A stretch of DNA of 10,964 bases, taken from Kiritimatiellales bacterium (GTDB lineage: Bacteria > Verrucomicrobiota > Kiritimatiellia > Kiritimatiellales > Tichowtungiaceae). The stretch lies in the NCBI GenBank assembly GCA_028692515.1, contig JAQUXG010000036.1, forward strand, positions 1 through 10,964, read 5' to 3'. The notes beneath the pieces are model-generated. The model did no database searches, had not been told where the DNA came from, and worked only from the letters and a program-made list of their open reading frames with translations. Positions 1 through 6,764 of this stretch are shown here, piece by piece. How positions within the stretch are numbered: the first letter of the stretch is position 1; each line of letters opens with the position of its first letter. The translations under genes were made by a program, and so were the position numbers.

Positions 1-3000
1 GTGATCAAAACGAACTGCGACTGCGTCAGGAAGCCTTTAACCATTTTCACGAAGCGGCTGACATTGGCTTCATCGAGCGCGGCGTCCATTTCGTCGAGCA
101 CGCAGAAGGGACTCGGTTTGACTTTGAAGAGCGCGAACAGCAGCGCGACGGCGGTCATGGTGCGTTCGCCCCCGGAAAGGAGCGAAATGGTCTGAAGTTT
201 TTTGCCGGGCGGGCGGGCGATAATTTCGATGCCCGATTCGAGCACGTCGGTTTCGTCGACCAGCACCAGCTTGGCGGAACCGCCGCCGAAGAGCTGTTCG
301 AAGATGCCGCCGAAGTTGTCGTTCACTTTATCAAACGTATCTTTAAAGAGTTCGGTCGTGGTGGCGTTGATCTTTTTGATCATTTCTGTGAGCTGATCTT
401 TGGCGCTGATCAGGTCGGCCTCCTGCTGACTCAAAAAGGCGAAGCGCTCTTCAAGTTCGGCGTGTTCTTCGATGGCGACGAGATTGACCGGGCCCATGGA
501 GTCCAGCTTGGCGCGATGCTCGGCGACGAGAATTTCAACATCCTCCATGGACGGCTTGACGTCTTCTTCCCACTTCGGTTCCGGCTCGCGGGCGAGATCT
601 TCGGGTGTGATGTGCCATGTGGAGATGATCCGGTCGAGCGAGTTCTGGTGGCGCATACGCTGTTCAGCCAGTTCGACTTCCATGCCGGTTTTTCCGGTCT
701 GCAAGGTTTCCAGCTCATTCTGCAGAATGCGCAAACTTTGTTCGCGTTCGGAAAGGGCGGCGGTTTGACGTTCGCGCACCAGACGGGCTTCGGCCAGTTT
801 AGTTTCGGCGGCGGCGACGGCGTCGCTGAGCGGCTCGATTTTTTCTTCGGCTTCGATGCTGGCGGTTTTAAGCTGGGCGACGCGTTGCTGATAGGAGCTG
901 ACGCCGCGGGTACGCTCTTCGATCAGCTCCTGCAGTTCACGCAGACGGGCTTCGAGCGGCTGGCGGCGGCTCTTGAGCGATTCGATTCGCTGTTCGTGCT
1001 GCGAATACTGCACGCGGCACTCGGAGGTTTCGGAAAGCACGTTGGCGCGCTGTTCTTCGAGCGCGTTGAGCATTTCGGTTTGCGTGGAAATCTGCTGGCG
1101 GGTCTGCGCAAGTTTATCGCGCGCCTCGGCCCCTTCGCGGGCGACGGCGGTGCGGCGGTCTTCACCGGAACCCTTCTGTTCCATCAGTTTATTAAATTCG
1201 TAGGTGACGGTTTCAACGCGGTCGCGCGACTGTTTCAGTTCGCGGGCAATCACCTGGCTTTCGCCCTGCTGGACGGCGAGGGCGCGGCGGCGTTCGTCGA
1301 GATCGCGCTGAGCGGCGTCGAGTGCGTCGCCGGTTCCGCTCTGCTCGGCGCGCAGGGCTTCGTGCATGCGTCGTTTATCGGACAGCGTTTTTTCCAAGGT
1401 TTGGATATCGTTCTGCAATTGCTCGCGCAGATGGTGACGACCGAGCGGATTGGCTTCGCCGTCTTCCGGTTTCCAGAGTTCGGCCGCGCCTTCGGCGGTT
1501 AAAATTTCGCCGCGCGGAGTTACAAACACAGAGCCGGCGGGCAGAGTGAGCGGAACAGTTTGGAGATTTTCGGCAACAATCACGTTGGACAGCAGGCGCG
1601 CGGCGAGCGGGCGGATTTCATCAGCGCAGGATATTTTGCCGAGCAGTGAGTTTCCGGCGGCAGACGGTGCGTCGCCGTCGGCGGCGAGCAGGCGCACAGC
1701 CCCTTGATTGCTCTCGGCCAGCAGGGTGAGAACGTTGCGGGCTCCGGCACGGGTGCGGACGACGAGAGCATCCATCCACGGTCGGAGCACCGCTTCGAGC
1801 GCGGTTTCATAGCCGGAGGCGGCGGTCAGCTGTTCGGCCAGCGGGCCGATGACGTTTTCGTTGCCGGAGTCGAGCAGATGCTGTGCGCCGGCGGGAAAGC
1901 CTTCTTTACGGGCTTCGAAAACCATTTCAAGGCGGGCGTTTTTATCGGCGAGCTGGCGCTGGAGTTCGGAAATCTCTTTTTCCAGGGTTTGGATTTTTTC
2001 GGCGGCGGAAGAACGGCGGTCACGCAGTTCATCCATCGCTTCCTGCTGTTCGGCGACGGAGTTTTTGAGTTCTTCCGCCATGGCGGCCATCTGCTCGCTG
2101 CGTTCCTGATAAGAAGCGAGCGCCCGTTCGAGGCTGTTTTTTTCGGAAGCGAGCTGTTCCTTGCGGATCACGCTGGCGCGCTCTTTGGCATCGATTTCAG
2201 ACAGTTCATTTTGCAGACGGCCGATCCGGCTGTCGAGGGTCATTGATTCGTTGCGAAGCTGATTGAGCGATTCGCGGCCGGACTGAACCTGCGCTTCCGT
2301 TTCGCGCTGGCGGGCGGTGGCGGTTTCAAGCTCGGCCTTGGCCTTTACCCGTTCGGCTTCAGCGGACTCCATCATCTGCACCACTTCGTCGAGCGAGGCG
2401 CGGTGCTGAGTCAGACGGCTCTGCGCCTCTTCAGATTCTTTGGTGTTCTGTTGGGCGAGGGTTTCGAGTTCGGTGATGCGCTCGGTGTTGGTGCGGATGG
2501 TGTGCTGGGCACGCTCGAGTTCGTTTTTGACGCGCATCGCGTCGTCCATCGCTGTGCCGATCGCATTTTCGAGTTGCTGGAGTTCGGCGCGCAGGGCATC
2601 GGTTTCGCCGTTGGCGGCTTCAATTTTATAATGGGTGTCGTCGACTCTCAGGCGTGAGGTTTCGAGCTGGGCGCGGATTTGCTCGATGCGGGTGCTGAGT
2701 TCTTTTAAACGGTGGCGGGTGGAATAGATATCGAGTCCGCGCAGTTCCTCTTGCAGGGTTTTAAAACGCTGGGCTTTACCGGCCTGCCGCTGGAGGGAGA
2801 TGATCTGGCGTTTTACTTCGCGGATGACGTCGGCGAGGCGCAGCAGGTTGGCGTCGGTTTGATCGAGTTTGCGCAGGGCTTCCTGCTTGTCGGTTTTATA
2901 TTTTGTAATGCCGGAGGCTTCTTCAAAAACGGCGCGGCGGTCATCGGGGCGCGAGGAGAGCACGCGGTCGATTTTGCCTTGCTCCATCACGGAGTAGGCG

Positions 3001-3407
3001 TCGGTGCCGATCCCGGTATCCATGAAGAGGCGTTGGATGTCTTTGCGGCGGCAGGCCTTTTTATTGATGAAATAGTCGCTTTCGCCGGAACGGAAAACGC
3101 GGCGGGTGACGCTGACTTCGTTCAGGCCGAGATCAAATTCTTTTTCGCAGTCTCCGAGTGTCAGGCTGACTTCCGCCATGCCGAGCGGCTTATGGCTGTC
3201 GGTCCCGTTGAAAATGCAGTCTTCCATCGAGGAGCCGCGGATGGCGGTGGGGCGGGATTCGCCGAGCACCCAGCGGATGGCATCCGAGACGTTGCTTTTG
3301 CCGCAACCGTTCGGACCGACGATAGCCGTCATGCCCGGTTCGAACTCCAAACGGGTTTTTTCTGCGAAACTTTTGAACCCAACGATTTCCAAGGTTTTCA
3401 GGTACAT
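1..3407 (-). CDS. smc: Chromosome segregation protein SMC (3' end beyond window)
   Basis: SMC is the ATPase of the bacterial condensin, which organises and segregates the nucleoid. The protein starts MYLKTLEIVGFKSF, the usual SMC N-terminus. Walker A is GPNGCGKS at residues 31-38, and a VMEQGKID segment in the head fits the Q-loop region. A long coiled coil follows, then a hinge at roughly residues 500-640 (NVIGPLAEQL near 518), then the second coiled coil. The ABC signature is SGGE at 1078-1081 and Walker B is CVLDE ending at D1105-E1106. N-terminus, hinge and C-terminus read in one frame, so I see no frameshift. There are 1135 full codons in view; the family is usually about 1150-1200, so only a short tail is missing. 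The ATG at 3407 is set by the conserved N-terminus; I see no good Shine-Dalgarno and there is an in-frame stop a short way upstream. The gene is transcribed divergently from the ATPase operon. Confidence 0.97.
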   Translation of the reverse strand, partial: MYLKTLEIVGFKSFAEKTRLEFEPGMTAIVGPNGCGKSNVSDAIRWVLGESRPTAIRGSSMEDCIFNGTDSHKPLGMAEVSLTLGDCEKEFDLGLNEVSVTRRVFRSGESDYFINKKACRRKDIQRLFMDTGIGTDAYSVMEQGKIDRVLSSRPDDRRAVFEEASGITKYKTDKQEALRKLDQTDANLLRLADVIREVKRQIISLQRQAGKAQRFKTLQEELRGLDIYSTRHRLKELSTRIEQIRAQLETSRLRVDDTHYKIEAANGETDALRAELQQLENAIGTAMDDAMRVKNELERAQHTIRTNTERITELETLAQQNTKESEEAQSRLTQHRASLDEVVQMMESAEAERVKAKAELETATARQRETEAQVQSGRESLNQLRNESMTLDSRIGRLQNELSEIDAKERASVIRKEQLASEKNSLERALASYQERSEQMAAMAEELKNSVAEQQEAMDELRDRRSSAAEKIQTLEKEISELQRQLADKNARLEMVFEARKEGFPAGAQHLLDSGNENVIGPLAEQLTAASGYETALEAVLRPWMDALVVRTRAGARNVLTLLAESNQGAVRLLAADGDAPSAAGNSLLGKISCADEIRPLAARLLSNVIVAENLQTVPLTLPAGSVFVTPRGEILTAEGAAELWKPEDGEANPLGRHHLREQLQNDIQTLEKTLSDKRRMHEALRAEQSGTGDALDAAQRDLDERRRALAVQQGESQVIARELKQSRDRVETVTYEFNKLMEQKGSGEDRRTAVAREGAEARDKLAQTRQQISTQTEMLNALEEQRANVLSETSECRVQYSQHEQRIESLKSRRQPLEARLRELQELIEERTRGVSSYQQRVAQLKTASIEAEEKIEPLSDAVAAAETKLAEARLVRERQTAALSEREQSLRILQNELETLQTGKTGMEVELAEQRMRHQNSLDRIISTWHITPEDLAREPEPKWEEDVKPSMEDVEILVAEHRAKLDSMGPVNLVAIEEHAELEERFAFLSQQEADLISAKDQLTEMIKKINATTTELFKDTFDKVNDNFGGIFEQLFGGGSAKLVLVDETDVLESGIEIIARPPGKKLQTISLLSGGERTMTAVALLFALFKVKPSPFCVLDEMDAALDEANVSRFVKMVKGFLTQSQFVLI

Positions 3408-3488
3408 TGGGATTTGATAGCACGCGCGGCCCCTTCGGCGCAATATCGCAGGCTTCAAAAGTCACTTTTGCCATTTCCTGCGGTCATT

Positions 3489-3506
3489 GCCCCGCGGTAG
3501 CGGGGC
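3489..3506. repeat. Perfect 7-base inverted repeat, GC-rich hairpin
   Basis: GCCCCGC and GCGGGGC flank the loop GGTA. It lies about 80 bases upstream of the smc start, with no following T-run, so it does not look like an intrinsic terminator. It could be an operator, a transcript leader hairpin or a dispersed repeat. Confidence 0.6.
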
Positions 3507-3545
3507 CTCTCTCGGGCCCAAACCGTGGAAAGAACAGGGCGAATT

Positions 3546-3562
3546 TTTCCAAGGATTGGAAA
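3546..3562. repeat. Palindrome TTTCCAA-GGA-TTGGAAA
   Basis: Perfect 7-base arms with a 3-base spacer, in the divergent intergenic region. It belongs to the TTCCAA-N3-TTGGAA family that recurs at 4604, 6714 and 9507. It may be a protein-binding site or a dispersed palindromic repeat. Confidence 0.65.
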
Positions 3563-3632
3563 TCTCCAGTTTTGAAACCCGGAAAGGTCCTGATTAGTAC
3601 GAGTTTGTAATGACATTTTATTGATCGGAAGC

Positions 3633-3660
3633 TTGCAGGGGGGCGGGCATCCTTTAGAAT
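3633..3660 (+). promoter_or_regulatory. Candidate promoter for the V-ATPase operon
   Basis: TAGAAT at 3655-3660 matches the -10 consensus at five of six bases and lies 36 bases before the atpE ATG. The best -35 partner is a weak TTGCAG at 3633-3638, 16 bases upstream. Support is only sequence likeness and position. Confidence 0.3.
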
Positions 3661-3696
3661 TCCCGCTTCATTTTCACCAATCGACTGGAGCGCATT

Positions 3697-4320
3697 ATGG
3701 CTGAAGAACTGCAACCGTTACTCGAACAGATTCGCAAGGAAGGCGTCGAAAAGGCCCAAAAAGAGGCCTCGGACATTCTTGCACAGGCCAAAGAGAAGGC
3801 CGCGCAGATGGTGCGCGATGCAGAAGCCAAAGCCAAAGAGCTGATCGTCAAGGCCGAATCCGACGCCGAAGTCTACACACAGCGCTCCACTGCCACACTC
3901 GAACAGGCCGCCCGCGACGTACTCATCACCGTCGGGCAGGGCATTGAAAACATTATCGCCGAGCTGGTTGCCGAATCCACCAAAGAGGCGCTGAAGATCG
4001 AAGTACTCGAACAGATGATGGTCAAAATGGCCGAAGCCTGCGCCGCACATCACGGCGAAACCCGCATTGAACTGCTGATCAGCGAAGCTGACCAGAAGGA
4101 GATGGTGAGATTTTTTGCTGATAAATACCGAGAGAAGATGATTCACGGTATTGAGCTGCACACCGACAAGGAAATCCTGAAGGGATTCAAGGTCAGCTTT
4201 GCCGATGACCACGTCTATCTCGACTTCACACAGGAAGCCATTGCGGATTCTCTCACGGCCTTCCTTCGTCCGAAACTGGCCGAAATCGTCGGCCGCGTCG
4301 CCAAAACAACTACAAAATAA
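3697..4320 (+). CDS. atpE: V-type ATP synthase subunit E
   Basis: Subunit E forms a peripheral stator stalk that holds the A3B3 head against the membrane part of the V-type ATPase. The 207-residue product fits the family's length. Residues 1 to about 75 are an Ala/Lys/Glu-rich helix of coiled-coil type (EKAQKEASDILAQAKEKAAQ), as in E subunits. The C-terminal globular half ends with a helical segment (SLTAFLRPKLAEIVGRV) that in the family contacts the head. The start is supported by GGAG at 3687-3690, six bases before the ATG. It is the first gene of the operon, as in chlamydial and Bacteroidetes V-ATPase loci. The next gene is separated by an inserted 103-base repeat element. The family call rests on composition, length, domain pattern and context. 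Confidence 0.93.
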   Translation: MAEELQPLLEQIRKEGVEKAQKEASDILAQAKEKAAQMVRDAEAKAKELIVKAESDAEVYTQRSTATLEQAARDVLITVGQGIENIIAELVAESTKEALKIEVLEQMMVKMAEACAAHHGETRIELLISEADQKEMVRFFADKYREKMIHGIELHTDKEILKGFKVSFADDHVYLDFTQEAIADSLTAFLRPKLAEIVGRVAKTTTK

Positions 4321-4325
4321 AACTG

Positions 4326-4428
4326 CCCACGAATCACACGAATGAACACGAATGTGAACTATTTTTGTTGGAGTGTTGAAAATCAGAGCCGCTCTCTGGA
4401 TTCGTGTCTTATTCGTGTGATTCGTGGG
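4326..4428. mobile_element. 103-base element with 18-base terminal inverted repeats (MITE-like)
   Basis: The left end is CCCACGAATCACACGAAT (4326-4343) and the right end, 4411-4428, is its exact reverse complement. Each is followed inward by one more CACGAAT unit (4347-4353 and 4400-4406), so each arm carries three copies of that 7-mer. The arms enclose about 46 bases. The same ends flank the GxxExxY gene at 9833-10262, so this looks like an internally deleted or non-autonomous relative. It begins 5 bases after the atpE stop and ends 8 bases before the next ATG. No clear target duplication is visible. Mobility is inferred, not shown. Confidence 0.75.
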
Positions 4429-4440
4429 AAAAGAAAATGA
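4342..4440 (+). CDS. Possible 32-residue leader ORF through the repeat element
   Basis: An open frame starts at the ATG inside the left repeat, the same ATG that starts the GxxExxY gene in the other copy; both begin MNTN. It reads through both arms without a stop and ends in TGA at 4438-4440, overlapping the DUF2764 ATG as ATGA. Such an overlap would allow translational coupling and so keep the downstream gene translated across the insertion. No Shine-Dalgarno is visible and the peptide resembles no family I know. It may be a chance frame. Confidence 0.25.
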   Translation: MNTNVNYFCWSVENQSRSLDSCLIRVIRGKRK

Positions 4441-4958
4441 AATTCTGGTTTTTAGTTTCTTCGTTACCGTATTTGCGTCTCGGCGAAAAACCGCCGATGG
4501 ACGTTGCGGGGTTTCGTGCGGCCTGTGCCGGGCATCTTTCTGACGATGAAACGTCCGCGGTTGACGCGGTTCTTGAAAACCGCGAACCTGCATCGGGCGC
4601 GGCTTCCAATCTTTGGAACAGCGAAGTTCAGTTGCGCGACGCCATCGTGCGTGTCCGCGCCAAAAACCGTGGCACCGATGCCGCACGTTTTATCCGTCCG
4701 CATGACGGGTTCAGTGTTTCAATCGAAAAGGCGGTGACCGATGCCTTTACCCGCCCGAATCCGCTCGAACAGCAAATGGAGCTAGATCGCGCCCGCTGGA
4801 TGCTGGCCGATGAGCTGGCACTGACCGATCCGTTCGGTTTCGCCGGGGTTCTGGCCTTTGCTTCAAAAGCACGTCTGGCTGAGCGCTGGGCCGGACTGGA
4901 TGAAGCCGCCGGACAGGCGAAGGTTGAAGAACTGATTGAGCAGGCGACCGCTTTATAA
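4437..4958 (+). CDS. DUF2764 family protein of V-ATPase operons
   Basis: This 173-residue protein begins MKFWFLVSSLPYLRLGEKPP, matching the characteristic start of the DUF2764 family: an F-L-V-S-S-L-P stretch, then a K-P-P turn before the first helix. Family members sit between atpE and atpA in compact bacterial V-ATPase operons, as here. The rest is helical and Ala/Leu/Glu-rich, with no membrane segment or catalytic motif. Its function is not known. Since these operons lack recognisable C and F genes, it may serve as a stalk or C-like subunit, which is inference from context only. I chose the ATG at 4437 over an in-frame GTG at 4404, because the latter lies in the repeat element and adds residues foreign to the family. 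The ribosome site is weak: only GGG from the element end, then AAAAG. It contains a TTCCAATCTTTGGAA palindrome at 4604-4618. Confidence 0.85.
   Translation: MKFWFLVSSLPYLRLGEKPPMDVAGFRAACAGHLSDDETSAVDAVLENREPASGAASNLWNSEVQLRDAIVRVRAKNRGTDAARFIRPHDGFSVSIEKAVTDAFTRPNPLEQQMELDRARWMLADELALTDPFGFAGVLAFASKARLAERWAGLDEAAGQAKVEELIEQATAL
4604..4618. repeat. Palindrome TTCCAATCTTTGGAA inside the DUF2764 gene
   Basis: Six-base arms with a 3-base spacer, read here as codons tcc-aat-ctt-tgg. The identical 15-mer occurs at 9507-9521 in atpD in a different codon phase, so protein conservation does not explain the match. Confidence 0.6.
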
Positions 4959-4977
4959 ACGAATAGGGAACAGAGTT

Positions 4978-6705
4978 ATGAATCTTGGAAAAATTGTCGG
5001 TGTAAACGGAAACCTGTTAACGGTGGAATTTGAGAAGCCGGTTATTCAGAACGAAGTAGGCTTCGCACGGCTGGGGGACATTCACCTGAAAGCCGAAGTG
5101 ATTCGTATTCGCGGACGCCACGCCGAGTTGCAGGTGTTTGAAGATACCACCGGGCTCAAAGTGGGCGACCAGGTGGAGTTCACTGGCAGTCTGCTTTCCG
5201 TAGAACTTGGTCCGGGCTTGCTGACACAGGTGTTCGATGGGCTCCAGAATCCGCTTCCGGCGCTGGCCGAAGAGTGCGGCTTTTTCCTTCAGCGAGGCAA
5301 ATACATCAAACCGCTACCGCGTGACGTGAAGTGGGCGTTCACTCCGCTCGTTAAGGCGGGTGCAACGGTTCTGGCCGGCGACGCAGTTGGTCAGGTTCCC
5401 GAAGGAATTTTTGCTCACAAAATTATGGTGCCGTTCCGGTTGTCCGGTCGTCTGACAGTTAAGTTTGTGGCAGGCGCGGGCGAATTCACGGTTGAAGACA
5501 CCGTTGCTGTTGTGGTCGATGACAAAGACCGCGAGCATGAAGTGAAGCTGATGCAGGTCTGGCCGGTGAAGATGCCGATCAAATGCTACGCCGAACGTCT
5601 CCGTCCGACCGAACCGCTGGCGACCTCTCAGCGTATTGTGGACACCTTCTTTCCGGTGGCGCGCGGCGGAACCTATTGTATTCCCGGCCCGTTCGGCGCC
5701 GGTAAAACCGTTTTGCAGCAGATCACCAGCCGTCACGCCGATGTGGACGTGGTGATTATCGCCGCTTGCGGCGAGCGCGCCGGGGAAGTGGTGGAAACGC
5801 TGCGCGAATTTCCCGAGCTGACCGACCCGAAGACCGGCAAGAGCCTGATGGAGCGCACGGTGATTATTTGTAACACCAGCTCAATGCCGGTGGCCGCGCG
5901 TGAAGCGTCAGTTTATACCGGCGTGACGCTGGCGGAATACTACCGCCAGATGGGTCTCGACGTGCTGCTCCTCGCCGACTCCACCTCCCGCTGGGCGCAG
6001 GCATTGCGCGAAATGTCCGGCCGCCTTGAAGAAATTCCCGGCGAAGAAGCCTTCCCGGCTTATCTCGAATCGGTGATCGCCGCTTTCTATGAGCGCGGCG
6101 GCGTGGTTCGCCTCCATAACGACGAAACCGGATCGGTTACCATCGGCGGAACCGTTTCTCCGGCGGGCGGTAACTTTGAAGAACCGGTCACGCAGGCCAC
6201 GCTCAAAGTGGTCGGCGCGTTCCACGGGTTGAGCCGCGCGCGTTCCGATGCCCGCCGCTATCCCGCCATCGACCCGCTCGAAAGCTGGAGCAAATATACC
6301 AGTGTGGTGGATGTCGACGAGTTGGTGCAGGCCCGTCACTTCCTGCGCGAAGGGTCCGAAGTCGGCCAGATGATGAAAGTCGTCGGCGAAGAGGGAACCT
6401 CTATTGATGACTTTATGGTTTATCTGAAAGGCGAATATCTCGACGCGGTTTATCTGCAGCAGAATGCTTTTAACGATGTGGACGCCGCCACGCCGGTCGA
6501 TCGCCAGAAACACGTTTTCGGGTTCATCGCCCGTTTTCTGAAAACCACATTGAAGTTTGAAGACAAAGACACCGCGCGCAGCTTTTTCCATAAGCTCACG
6601 CAAGCCACACGCGACTGGAACCAGCTCGCGTTCGACTCGGACGAATTTAAAAAACAGCAGGAGCAGCTCGATCACCAGATCGCGGAAGTCACCAGTTACG
6701 ACTAA
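4978..6705 (+). CDS. atpA: V-type ATP synthase subunit A (catalytic)
   Basis: This is the catalytic nucleotide-binding subunit of the V1 head, which couples ATP hydrolysis or synthesis to ion movement through the membrane ring. The product is 575 residues, normal for the family. The N-terminal beta-barrel begins MNLGKIVGVNGNLLTVEF. The non-homologous insert typical of A subunits occupies roughly residues 110-190. The P-loop is GPFGAGKT at 237-244, and GER at 265-267 carries the catalytic glutamate. The family block LADSTSRWAQALREMSGRL follows, with EIPGEEAFPAYL after it. The ATG at 4978 is preferred over an in-frame GTG at 4936 because AGGGA lies 8 bases before it and the earlier start would overlap the DUF2764 gene. 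It follows that gene by 19 bases. In most operons of this type atpB comes next; here a nuclease gene intervenes. Confidence 0.98.
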   Translation: MNLGKIVGVNGNLLTVEFEKPVIQNEVGFARLGDIHLKAEVIRIRGRHAELQVFEDTTGLKVGDQVEFTGSLLSVELGPGLLTQVFDGLQNPLPALAEECGFFLQRGKYIKPLPRDVKWAFTPLVKAGATVLAGDAVGQVPEGIFAHKIMVPFRLSGRLTVKFVAGAGEFTVEDTVAVVVDDKDREHEVKLMQVWPVKMPIKCYAERLRPTEPLATSQRIVDTFFPVARGGTYCIPGPFGAGKTVLQQITSRHADVDVVIIAACGERAGEVVETLREFPELTDPKTGKSLMERTVIICNTSSMPVAAREASVYTGVTLAEYYRQMGLDVLLLADSTSRWAQALREMSGRLEEIPGEEAFPAYLESVIAAFYERGGVVRLHNDETGSVTIGGTVSPAGGNFEEPVTQATLKVVGAFHGLSRARSDARRYPAIDPLESWSKYTSVVDVDELVQARHFLREGSEVGQMMKVVGEEGTSIDDFMVYLKGEYLDAVYLQQNAFNDVDAATPVDRQKHVFGFIARFLKTTLKFEDKDTARSFFHKLTQATRDWNQLAFDSDEFKKQQEQLDHQIAEVTSYD

Positions 6706-6713
6706 ATGAGAAG

Positions 6714-6730
6714 TTTCCAAGGTTTGGAAA
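6714..6730. repeat. Palindrome TTTCCAA-GGT-TTGGAAA
   Basis: Perfect 7-base arms with a 3-base spacer, 8 bases after the atpA stop, at the left boundary of the inserted DUF1016 gene. Its first 15 bases also occur exactly at 1391-1405 within smc. Confidence 0.65.
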
Positions 6731-6741
6731 AACAGATGGGT

Positions 6742-6756
6742 GAAGGCTCAGCCTTC
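6742..6756. repeat. Inverted repeat GAAGGCT-C-AGCCTTC
   Basis: Perfect 7-base arms around one base. Directly after it comes TTCCAAACATGGGAA (6757-6771), a degenerate relative of the TTCCAA family that contains the first possible ATG of the nuclease gene. There is no T-run, so it is unlikely to be a terminator. Confidence 0.5.
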
Positions 6757-6764
6757 TTCCAAAC

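Larger units (their letters stand above)
3408..3696. promoter_or_regulatory. Divergent intergenic region between smc and the V-ATPase operon
   Basis: This 289-base stretch separates two divergent start codons, so it should hold both promoters. No convincing gene is visible: the short frames have no family resemblance and overlap the smc start in another frame. It contains two perfect inverted repeats (listed separately) and a plausible -10 box before atpE. I could not identify a clear smc promoter on the minus strand. Confidence 0.6.

Noticed and set aside
462..1502. Long plus-strand open frame of 346 codons
   Set aside because: It lies opposite the smc coding frame, which has Walker A, hinge, signature and Walker B in one frame. 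The plus-strand translation is low-complexity and matches no family, so it is an antisense shadow.
3190..3474. Minus-strand frame starting MAKVTFEACDIAPKGP upstream of and overlapping smc
   Set aside because: It enters smc in the wrong frame and stops far inside it, so it cannot couple to the smc start; only the first 20 or so residues are outside smc and they resemble nothing known.
2712..3500. Plus-strand open frame of 262 codons opposite the smc N-terminus
   Set aside because: It covers the highly conserved SMC head region on the other strand and has no ribosome site or family motif.
4326..4428. Repeat array considered as a CRISPR
   Set aside because: The CACGAAT units are 7 bases apart by 2-3 bases and inverted between the two arms; there are no regular spacers and no cas genes.
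3718..4686. Minus-strand open frame of 322 codons opposite atpE and the repeat element
   Set aside because: It runs across three different features on the opposite strand and has no recognisable domain; it is explained by the codon bias of atpE.
5908..6720. Minus-strand open frame of 270 codons opposite atpA
   Set aside because: Antisense to the invariant catalytic blocks of subunit A, with no motif of its own.
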